A stretch of DNA of 5,119 nt, taken from positions 1 through 5,119 of the forward strand of contig JALVIU010000130.1 of NCBI GenBank assembly GCA_027028665.1, given 5' to 3'. This stretch comes from Candidatus Atribacteria bacterium (GTDB lineage Bacteria; Atribacterota; JALVIU01). The translations under genes and the position numbers were made by a program. The first letter of the stretch is position 1, and each line of letters begins with the position of its first letter. The notes beneath the pieces were generated by a model that was not told the origin of the DNA, ran no database searches, and saw nothing but the letters and a program-made list of their open reading frames with translations. This document shows, piece by piece, positions 1 to 5,119 of this stretch.

Positions 1-4
1 TCCC

Positions 5-763
5 CTATAGAAGTTTTAAACCATACTTCCAATCTTTCTTCTCCATATCGTTAAAGAAATCAACAAGAAGATCTACAAGCACTTTCACCATCTTTTCTCC
101 CTTTTCCTTCGTAGCTTTTGTTGGGTCTCCTGTAGCACCTGTATTTGTAAGTTCATCAAATGTCCACTTTATTTCTACCTTATCTGGGAGAGGTGGCACT
201 ATCCCCTTTGCTTTACTCATGTCTACCAGTTCAGGATAAAGTGCAAGAGCAATAGAGGTCTCTCCTTCTCCTGCATGACCCAAGCCATTCCAAACTTCAA
301 ATGTATCTGGAGGTAAAAGTTCACCAGCTGTAATCCACCAGGCAGGAAGCGTTGCAATCACAACATCTTTATGAGCGATCTTTATCTGTCTTGCAGCAAT
401 TTCTATAGGAGCAATATTACCGTCATGTCCATTCATTATGAAGATTTTCTTAATGCCATTTTTTATAATCTGTTCCATTATATCTCTTAGAGTATGAATA
501 AGAGTTTCTGCAGAGACACCTATTGTCATAGGAAAATAGGCATAATGAGAACTCATTCCATAGGATATAGGAGGCATTACTAAAAGACCATCAACCCTCT
601 CTGCAACCATTTTCGAAAGTTCATAAGCTACTTTCATGTCTGTAAAATACGGAAGGTGAAAGCCGTGATTCTCAGTAGACCCCACAGGTATAATTACTTT
701 ATCAAAATTACCTGCCTCAAACTCGGGTCTTGTCATCTCTGCCAGAAGATATTTTTTTGTCAT
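5..763 (-). CDS. Creatininase-family metal-dependent amidohydrolase
   Basis: This is a 252-residue protein of the creatininase superfamily (creatinine amidohydrolase, MftE, ArfB and relatives), cytosolic because no signal peptide is visible. The N-terminal metal motif has E31, H33 and D42, with the same spacing as Glu34, His36 and Asp45 of Pseudomonas creatininase. NGHDGN at 111-116 supplies H113. GHAGEGETS at 162-170 is the family's second acidic motif. TGATGDP at 208-214 followed by an E-x-G stretch is the usual C-terminal signature. True creatininase has NGHYEN, with a metal-binding Glu; here that position is Gly, as in the non-creatininase branches, so creatinine is an unlikely substrate. 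Length is normal for the family. I chose the ATG at 761-763 because an AAGGAGG ribosome site lies 7 bases upstream; the in-frame ATG at 785-787 would put that site inside the gene. It lies last in the liv cluster, behind a terminator. The family is certain, the substrate unknown. Confidence 0.92.
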   Translation of the reverse strand: MTKKYLLAEMTRPEFEAGNFDKVIIPVGSTENHGFHLPYFTDMKVAYELSKMVAERVDGLLVMPPISYGMSSHYAYFPMTIGVSAETLIHTLRDIMEQIIKNGIKKIFIMNGHDGNIAPIEIAARQIKIAHKDVVIATLPAWWITAGELLPPDTFEVWNGLGHAGEGETSIALALYPELVDMSKAKGIVPPLPDKVEIKWTFDELTNTGATGDPTKATKEKGEKMVKVLVDLLVDFFNDMEKKDWKYGLKLL

Positions 764-770
764 TTTGAGT

Positions 771-778
771 CCTCCTTC
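771..778 (-). promoter_or_regulatory. Ribosome binding site that fixes the hydrolase start
   Basis: The minus strand reads GAAGGAGG here, a near-perfect Shine-Dalgarno sequence, ending 7 bases before the ATG at 761-763. This supports the MTKKYLL start. It rules against the upstream in-frame ATG at 785-787, which has no ribosome site of its own and would sit at the edge of the terminator tail. Confidence 0.85.
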
Positions 779-792
779 TATATTCATATAAT

Positions 793-822
793 AAAAAAGG
801 GGTAGGTTTCCCTACCCCTTTT
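793..822 (-). terminator. Intrinsic terminator after livK
   Basis: On the minus strand a GC-rich stem of GGGGTAGG (811-818 copy) pairs with CCTACCCC (799-806) around a GAAA tetraloop (807-810). Four A-U pairs extend it to 12 bp (795-806 with 811-822). Six U residues (798-793) follow in the RNA. It begins 11 bases after the livK stop codon, so it is well placed to end the livK transcript. In the plus direction the U run is only four, so it should be weaker that way. The hydrolase ribosome site lies only 14 bases beyond the U run, so any expression of that gene from upstream must pass through this signal. Confidence 0.9.
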
Positions 823-833
823 AAACAAAAACT

Positions 834-1976
834 CTATTGAGGAAGTACCTCTGCCTCAAATAAGAATTTACCATCTTTTACCCTAATTATTGTAACACTT
901 TTTGTAGGAACTCTATCACCAGGCTTATAGGAAATATTACCTGTTACTCCTTGATAACCTTTTGTGGTTGCAAGTGCATCTCTTATAGCCTTTGGATCAA
1001 GAGAATTTGCTCTTCCTATTGCATTTATTATAAGACCTATAGCATCAAATCCTAATGCTGCAAAAGCAGATTCTGGCTCATGGCCATACTCTTTTTTGTA
1101 TGCATTAATAAAGTTCTGCACCACTTTAGACTTATTACCATAAGATATATGTGTGGTAAAGAATACATTATTTGCAAACTTTGGTCCTGCAAGTTCCACG
1201 AGTAAAGGAGTATCAAAGCCGTCTCCTCCAATTACAGGTGTAAATATACCTGCTTCTCTTAACTGTTTTACAATAAGTCCACAGTCATCAGGTCCTGCAG
1301 CTACGAAGAGTACATCTGGTTTTTCTTTTAAGTTTTTAAGTCTTGCAATTTGAGAGGAATAATCTGTATCTCCTGTCTGGTAGGTATCCTCAAGAAGTAT
1401 CTTTCCGCCAACCTTTTCAAATCTTTCCTTCATGTATTTTGCCAATGTCATAGTATATTCCATTGCACTATCCTTTAAGAGCCATGCTTTCTTTGCGCCA
1501 AGTTTTTTGTATGCAAATTCAGCACCAGCATATGCCTGGACATTATCACCAAATGCTGCCATAAACATGAAATCTCCCACTCTCTTGGGAATCTCTGGAT
1601 GTGTTGCGCCTGATGTTACAAAAGGAATACCTGCCTTCTGTGCTACAGCTCCTGCAGCAAGTGCATAATCGGTATCACTGAATCCTGCTATGGCAACTAC
1701 TTTATCCACATCTATAAGTTTTCTTGTTCCATTTGCTGCAGCAGTTTGATCGGTTTTTGCATCAACACCAAAAAGTTTAATCTTTTTTCCCAATACACCA
1801 CCCTTCTCATTTGCAAGCTTTACAGCAAGCTTCATACCGTTGTAGGTAGGTACATCAATAGATGCCTGAGCCCCTGTAAGGTTGTTTATTGCACCAAGCC
1901 TTACTACATCCTCTGAAAAAGCAACAAGACTAAAAGCAAAAACCAAAGCTAAAGCCAACACAAAAATCTTCTTCAT
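834..1976 (-). CDS. livK: Periplasmic ligand-binding protein of HAAT/Liv ABC transporter
   Basis: A 380-residue type I periplasmic binding protein (Leu/Ile/Val-binding, Peripla_BP_6 fold) that would deliver ligand to LivHM. Residues 1-21 form a signal peptide: KK, a hydrophobic core, then A-F-S before E22, which suggests signal peptidase I. No lipobox cysteine is present; the only early candidates are Ala and Ser. The mature start RLGAINNLTG and the SGATHPE segment (122-128) are family hallmarks. S100 and T125 plausibly match the Ser79/Thr102 ligand contacts of the E. coli protein. The positions matching Tyr202 and Glu226 appear to be P229 and D252, so the amine-binding side differs. I chose the ATG at 1974-1976 because AAGGAGGG lies 7 bases upstream; the ATG at 1980-1982 leaves no room. 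It is separated from livM by 65 bases with its own candidate promoter, and a terminator follows. The fold is secure, the ligand is not. Confidence 0.93.
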   Translation of the reverse strand: MKKIFVLALALVFAFSLVAFSEDVVRLGAINNLTGAQASIDVPTYNGMKLAVKLANEKGGVLGKKIKLFGVDAKTDQTAAANGTRKLIDVDKVVAIAGFSDTDYALAAGAVAQKAGIPFVTSGATHPEIPKRVGDFMFMAAFGDNVQAYAGAEFAYKKLGAKKAWLLKDSAMEYTMTLAKYMKERFEKVGGKILLEDTYQTGDTDYSSQIARLKNLKEKPDVLFVAAGPDDCGLIVKQLREAGIFTPVIGGDGFDTPLLVELAGPKFANNVFFTTHISYGNKSKVVQNFINAYKKEYGHEPESAFAALGFDAIGLIINAIGRANSLDPKAIRDALATTKGYQGVTGNISYKPGDRVPTKSVTIIRVKDGKFLFEAEVLPQ

Positions 1977-1982
1977 AAACAT

Positions 1983-1990
1983 CCCTCCTT
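1983..1990 (-). promoter_or_regulatory. Ribosome binding site that fixes the livK start
   Basis: The minus strand reads AAGGAGGG, preceded by an A-rich tract. It ends immediately before the ATG at 1980-1982 but 7 bases before the ATG at 1974-1976. Only the second spacing is suitable for initiation. That start also gives the standard M-K-K opening of a signal peptide. Confidence 0.82.
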
Positions 1991-1998
1991 TTTTTAAT

Positions 1999-2034
1999 TG
2001 TATTGTAGTTTTCTATATATTATACTACAATACA
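1999..2034 (-). repeat. Perfect 11-bp inverted repeat, candidate operator or RNA hairpin
   Basis: TGTATTGTAGT at 1999-2009 is exactly repeated in reverse complement (ACTACAATACA) at 2024-2034, with a 14-base AT-rich centre. The arms are 25 bp apart centre to centre. The distal arm lies in the spacer of the candidate livK promoter and touches its -10 box. The proximal arm lies just after the expected transcription start. That arrangement suits a repressor operator. In read-through RNA from livM it could instead fold as an 11-bp hairpin that protects the livK message. No U run follows on the minus strand, so it is not an intrinsic terminator. The repeat is directly visible; its role is inferred. 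Confidence 0.7.
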
Positions 2035-2045
2035 CTATTTGTCAA
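2019..2045 (-). promoter_or_regulatory. Candidate internal sigma-70-type promoter for livK
   Basis: On the minus strand a perfect TTGACA (2040-2045) is followed after 15 bases by a perfect TATAAT (2019-2024). A 17-base spacing instead selects TAATAT (2017-2022), a weaker -10 box. The -35 box contains the TGA stop of livM. Transcription would start near 2012 and give a leader of about 35 bases to the livK ATG. This would let the binding protein be made in excess over the membrane components, as is usual for ABC importers. The 15-base spacing is short for a housekeeping promoter, so activity is likely but not certain. Confidence 0.6.
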
Positions 2046-3055
2046 CTACTTTTCTGTCCTAATATTCCCTTCAAACTCAACTCTCTGTCACCCATAAGTC
2101 CTTTAGGCCTGAATATCATTACCAATATAAGAAGGGTAGCCATAATAAGCTGGGTAAGTCCATAAAGCTGAGGTAATTGATATCCAAAAAGCACCATCCC
2201 TTCTTCAAGAGGTCTCATAAGCTCTGGAAGAAGGGTAAGTAAAAATGCAGAAACAATAGAACCTGATATGCTACCCATACCTCCTATAACAAGCATTACT
2301 ACTATATTAAAAGTGGTTACAAAAGAAAATGCACGGGGAGTGATCGCTGTAATCTGGTGTGCCCATAAGGCTCCTGCTACACCTGCAAAAAACGCTCCAA
2401 TGGCAAAGGAAAGTATCTTATACTTTGTAAGATTTACACCACTTAAAGAGGCAGCTATATGATCTTCTCTGATTGCCAAAAATGCTCTTCCGTAGGAGGA
2501 GTTAATTATCCTCCACAACGCATAGACAGTAATAACAACCCAAAAGTAAACCCACCAAATGTTTGTATAATTAGGAATATTATTTATACCTATTGCCCCT
2601 CTCGTAAGATTTGGAGTATTATTTATAACAACTCTCACTATTACCATAAAACCCAGTGTAGCAACAGATAAATAATGCCCCTTTAATCTTAATACTGGAT
2701 ATCCTACCAAAACAGCAAAGAATGCTGCCATAAAACCTGCCATTATAACAGACAACAAAAAAGGTAAAGAAATGTGTCCCAACCAATAAGGAAGATTGGG
2801 AAGGAGCATGGCCTTTTTATCCAGAGGTAGATCTAAAAGGGCAGAAGTATATGCACCTACTGCCATAAAACCTGCATGGCCTAAAGAAAAAAGTCCTGTA
2901 AAACCATTGGATATATTTAAACTCGTAACAAGTATGATATTTATGCCAATAATGCTGAAGATCTCTCTATAATAACTATTGAATCTTTTATCGATAAAAA
3001 AGATTACCAAAAACAGAATAGATATGCCAAATAGGACACCTAAAAACCTCTTCAT
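2042..3055 (-). CDS. livM: Branched-chain-type ABC transporter permease LivM
   Basis: A 337-residue integral membrane protein, one half of the LivHM translocation channel. It begins with a hydrophobic helix at about 4-21. Next come the LivM motif SLGHAGFMAVGAY (57-69), further helices around 98-118 and 128-145, LTRGAIGI (150-157), and a helix near 166-181. The cytoplasmic coupling segment GRAFLAIREDHIAASLSGVN (189-208) contacts the ATPases in this family. The end carries helices near 210-230 and 245-275 and the usual FRPKGLMG box. The family motif is normally LTGG; here the first Gly is Arg. Length is typical. The start is supported by GGAGGT (3062-3067) 6 bases upstream, inside the end of livH, with 2 bases between the livH stop and this ATG. 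The stop TGA forms part of the candidate livK promoter. Family assignment is firm; the transported compound is inferred only. Confidence 0.95.
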   Translation of the reverse strand: MKRFLGVLFGISILFLVIFFIDKRFNSYYREIFSIIGINIILVTSLNISNGFTGLFSLGHAGFMAVGAYTSALLDLPLDKKAMLLPNLPYWLGHISLPFLLSVIMAGFMAAFFAVLVGYPVLRLKGHYLSVATLGFMVIVRVVINNTPNLTRGAIGINNIPNYTNIWWVYFWVVITVYALWRIINSSYGRAFLAIREDHIAASLSGVNLTKYKILSFAIGAFFAGVAGALWAHQITAITPRAFSFVTTFNIVVMLVIGGMGSISGSIVSAFLLTLLPELMRPLEEGMVLFGYQLPQLYGLTQLIMATLLILVMIFRPKGLMGDRELSLKGILGQKSS

Positions 3056-3057
3056 AT

Positions 3058-3957
3058 CTATACCTCCCTCTTTTCAGCCTGGCCAAAAATGCCAGAAGGT
3101 CTTATCAAAAGAACTATTATCAAGAGTAAAAACACAAATCCATCCCTATATCCAGAAAGTTGGGGAGGTAAAAATCCAACAAAAAATATCTCTGCAAAAC
3201 CTAATAGGTATCCTCCCATTACAGCTCCAGGGAGGCTTCCTATACCACCTATAACTGATGCAACAAAAGCCTTAAGACCAGGAAGGAAGCCCATGAAGGG
3301 TTCTATTCTACCATACTTTGAAGCAAACATCATACCAGCAACTCCTGCCAAAAGAGAGCCAATGGCAAAAGTAAGCATAATAATATTGTTAACATTTATA
3401 CCCATAAGGTACGATGTATTTATGCTCTCTGCTGTAGCCCGCATAGCTATACCTATCTTTGTCTTTTTTACAAATAAAGTAAGCACAACAACAAGGACAA
3501 CTGTAAGAATTACAATGAGGATATCTATATTTCTAAAATTTATAGCACCATAGAAATGAGATTTTGAAAGAAAAGATGGTATCCTGAATCTCCTTGGCCG
3601 TGGAGAAAGGACCATTATGGCCAAATTCTCTATAAACATAGAGACCGCCAGAGATGTAATAAGTAATGCAACTTCTGGTGCTTTTCGCAAAGGCCTATAT
3701 GCCACCCTCTCTACAATTACTCCTATAAGTCCACCCACCAACATAGGAACAATTAAGACTATGGCAAAAGGAGCTTTATAAAGGGTTAGTAGAAATAGTC
3801 CTGTGTAAGCACCAATCATAAGAATATCCCCATGAGCAAAGTTGATAAGTCTAAGTATACCATACACCATAGAAAGACCTATGGCCACAAGTGCATATAT
3901 ACTTCCCAATATAATAGCATTTATAAACTGTTGTAATACATAAGGTAAACTAAACAT
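3058..3957 (-). CDS. livH: Branched-chain-type ABC transporter permease LivH
   Basis: A 299-residue polytopic membrane protein, partner of LivM. The N-terminal block GSIYALVAIGLSMVYGIL (18-35) followed by RLINFAHGDILMIGAY (36-51) is diagnostic of LivH. ERVAYRPLR (83-91) and the ITSLAVS segment (100-106) are also conserved. GIAMRATAESINTSYLMGIN (169-188) is the cytoplasmic coupling loop that meets the ATPase subunits. The C-terminal helix ends in a typical RPSGIFGQ box. Length is normal. The ATG lies 1 base after the livF stop. The only upstream purine run is GGGGG (3964-3968), a poor ribosome site, so translation probably depends on ribosomes finishing livF. Nothing looks broken. It belongs to the HAAT family, whose members carry amino acids, amides and other small molecules, so the substrate cannot be read from this subunit. 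Confidence 0.95.
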   Translation of the reverse strand: MFSLPYVLQQFINAIILGSIYALVAIGLSMVYGILRLINFAHGDILMIGAYTGLFLLTLYKAPFAIVLIVPMLVGGLIGVIVERVAYRPLRKAPEVALLITSLAVSMFIENLAIMVLSPRPRRFRIPSFLSKSHFYGAINFRNIDILIVILTVVLVVVLTLFVKKTKIGIAMRATAESINTSYLMGINVNNIIMLTFAIGSLLAGVAGMMFASKYGRIEPFMGFLPGLKAFVASVIGGIGSLPGAVMGGYLLGFAEIFFVGFLPPQLSGYRDGFVFLLLIIVLLIRPSGIFGQAEKREV

Positions 3958-3958
3958 A

Positions 3959-4663
3959 TTATGCCCCCAGATAAGCCTTTTTTACATCTTCGTTTTCCTG
4001 GAGTTCTTTTGCATCTCCTTCCATCTTTACAGAACCCGTTTCAAGAACATATGCTCTTTGAGATATGGACAGGGCCATATTTGCATTTTGCTCTACAAGA
4101 AGAATGGTTGTGCCCTGTTTATTTATATCCTCAATAACTTCAAATAATTCTTCCACTAAAATAGGTGCAAGTCCCAAAGAGGGCTCATCCAGCATAAGAA
4201 GTTGAGGTTTTGCCATAAGGGCCCTTCCAATTGCAAGCATCTGTTGCTCCCCACCAGATAATGTCCCTGCAGGTTTGGAAAGACGCTCCTTAAGCCTGGG
4301 AAAGAGGGAAAAAATCCAATTTATATCCTTCTCTATACCTTCTCTATCATTCCTCAAGTAAGAGCCCAGTACAAGATTTTCATAAACTGTTAATGTAGTG
4401 AAGATCTCTCTTCCTTCTGGTGAATGGGCAATTCCCATACCCACCCTCTTGTATGGTGGCACATATGTAATATCTTGATCATTGTAATAGATCTTACCAG
4501 ATTTAGGAGTCAAAAGACCAGATATAGTTCTCAGGGTAGTTGTTTTACCTGCCCCATTTGCCCCAATTAAAGAGACAATCTCGCCCTTTTCTACTTTAAG
4601 TGTTATACCCTTTAATGCCCTTATAACACCATAATATACTTCAACATTTTCTAATCTAAGCAT
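3959..4663 (-). CDS. livF: Branched-chain-type ABC transporter ATPase LivF
   Basis: A 234-residue cytoplasmic ABC ATPase that pairs with LivG under LivHM. The Walker A motif is GANGAGKTT (34-42). The LivF-type HSPEGREIF segment (80-88) stands where the Q-loop is expected. The ABC signature is LSGGEQQ (135-141). Walker B is LLMLDEP (155-161), with catalytic E160. VEQN (190-193) occupies the H-loop with Gln in place of the usual His, as in E. coli LivF, so it is a family trait and not damage. The ending AYLGA is also typical. The ATG follows the livG TAG directly with no base between, and the preceding GTGGTGG is only a weak ribosome site, which indicates translational coupling. Length matches the family and all ATP-binding motifs are intact. 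Confidence 0.96.
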   Translation of the reverse strand: MLRLENVEVYYGVIRALKGITLKVEKGEIVSLIGANGAGKTTTLRTISGLLTPKSGKIYYNDQDITYVPPYKRVGMGIAHSPEGREIFTTLTVYENLVLGSYLRNDREGIEKDINWIFSLFPRLKERLSKPAGTLSGGEQQMLAIGRALMAKPQLLMLDEPSLGLAPILVEELFEVIEDINKQGTTILLVEQNANMALSISQRAYVLETGSVKMEGDAKELQENEDVKKAYLGA

Positions 4664-5119
4664 CTACGCCACCACTCTCTTTTTTCCAAGATATGCTTCT
4701 ATTACTCTTTCATTTGACTGAATCTCAGAAGGTGTTCCCTCTGCTATAAGTTCTCCTGAATCAAGTACTTGAATTCGCTCACATATACTCATAACCAAAG
4801 ACATCTGGTGTTCTATAAGTATAATGGTAAGGTCAAATCTCTCTCTTATCATCTTTATAAGCTTAACAAGTTCTATAACCTCATTGGGATTCATTCCCGC
4901 TGCAGGTTCGTCTAAAAGCAAAATCTTCGGTTTGCTTGCAAGAGCCCTTGCTATTTCAAGCTTTCTCTGGTTTCCATAAGGTAGAGATGATGCAATCTTT
5001 TCTTTATCCTTTTCCATACCAAAAATCTTTAGATATTCAAGGGCTTGTTCCTGGAGCTCTTTCTCTTCTTTTAAGAAGGAAGGTGTACTAAATATTGCAT
5101 CCCAAAATGTATACTTAGT
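4664..5119 (-). CDS. livG: Branched-chain-type ABC transporter ATPase LivG, 5' part outside window
   Basis: The reading frame is open from the TAG at 4664-4666 to the right edge, giving the last 151 residues of a LivG-type ATPase. Family members are about 250 residues, so about 100 are missing, including Walker A and the Q-loop. The first visible residues, TKYTFWDAIFSTPSFLKEEKE, match the LivG-specific helical insertion that precedes the signature. Next come SLPYGNQRKLEIARAL, the LivG form of the ABC signature (LPYG in place of LSGG), Walker B ILLLDEPAAGMNP and the H-loop IEHQM with its His intact. The Met codon at 5015-5017 is internal: homologous sequence continues upstream of it without a stop. 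This would be the first liv gene of those visible, and the operon promoter must lie further upstream. The stop abuts the livF ATG. Confidence 0.94.
   Translation of the reverse strand, partial: TKYTFWDAIFSTPSFLKEEKELQEQALEYLKIFGMEKDKEKIASSLPYGNQRKLEIARALASKPKILLLDEPAAGMNPNEVIELVKLIKMIRERFDLTIILIEHQMSLVMSICERIQVLDSGELIAEGTPSEIQSNERVIEAYLGKKRVVA

Noticed and set aside
785-787. Upstream in-frame ATG giving the hydrolase eight extra residues
   Set aside because: The extra codons contain the AAGGAGG ribosome site itself, and no ribosome site precedes this ATG. The family N-terminus fits the start at 763.
1980-1982. ATG two codons upstream of the chosen livK start
   Set aside because: Only one base separates it from the Shine-Dalgarno sequence, too close for initiation.
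1998-2026. Plus-strand promoter TTGTAT - 17 bases - TATACT, which would run antisense into livM
   Set aside because: The -35 box matches only three of six positions. The resemblance is a by-product of the dyad and AT-rich centre, and no plus-strand gene follows.
1999-2034. The dyad before livK as an intrinsic terminator of livGFHM
   Set aside because: The stem is AT-rich and the minus strand after it is an A tract, with no U run to release RNA.
1153-2671. Several plus-strand open frames of 64-78 codons opposite livK and livM (1153-1353, 1432-1668, 1882-2097, 2268-2462, 2459-2671)
   Set aside because: All lie over well-supported minus-strand genes and show no family features.
2979-3254. Plus-strand open frame of 91 codons across the livM-livH junction
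   Set aside because: It overlaps both permease genes and has no recognisable domain. Its length is expected by chance opposite such genes.
3089-3553. Plus-strand open frame of 154 codons opposite livH
   Set aside because: It is a shadow of livH: biased composition, no recognisable domain, no proper ribosome site, and the opposite strand is clearly coding.
4664-5017. A short stand-alone 117-residue ATPase gene beginning at the ATG at 5015-5017
   Set aside because: The frame stays open to the window edge and the upstream 34 residues match LivG, so this Met is internal to a gene cut by the window.

Overview
The window holds one AT-rich cluster in which every supported gene lies on the minus strand. 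Reading from the right edge leftwards, it encodes a complete-looking LivGFHMK-type (hydrophobic amino acid transporter, HAAT) ABC importer followed by a creatininase-family hydrolase. The order is livG (cut by the right edge), livF, livH, livM, livK, then the hydrolase, whose stop codon is 4 bases from the left edge. I see no RNA gene, mobile element, CRISPR array or credible plus-strand gene.

The four transporter-core genes are packed with 0 to 2 bases between stop and start, so they are almost certainly one transcript with coupled translation. Their promoter would be upstream of livG, outside the window. The only sizeable gaps are the 65 bases before livK and the 70 bases before the hydrolase start, and both carry signals. 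Before livK there is a minus-strand promoter candidate with a perfect TTGACA box made partly from the livM stop codon. A perfect 11-bp inverted repeat brackets its -10 box and expected start point, which looks like an operator. After livK there is a textbook intrinsic terminator, and the hydrolase gene follows so closely that it must depend on read-through or on a promoter buried in the livK end.

Functional picture: the LivK-like protein captures a small polar or amphipathic ligand outside the membrane, LivH and LivM carry it across, and LivG and LivF hydrolyse ATP. The metal-dependent amidohydrolase downstream may act on the imported compound or on something related. The amino-acid name of the transporter comes from family membership. 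Two pocket positions in LivK differ from the E. coli leucine-binding protein, so the true ligand is open.

Organism: frequent ATA and AGA codons, Lys/Ile-rich proteins, strong AGGAGG ribosome sites and a binding protein with no lipoprotein cysteine suggest a low-GC bacterium with an outer envelope, perhaps a thermophile of the Dictyoglomus, Thermotogota or Caldisericota kind. This is a low-confidence inference. Nothing here is clearly a new type of system. The most interesting parts are the livM-livK control region and the terminator-gated hydrolase gene.
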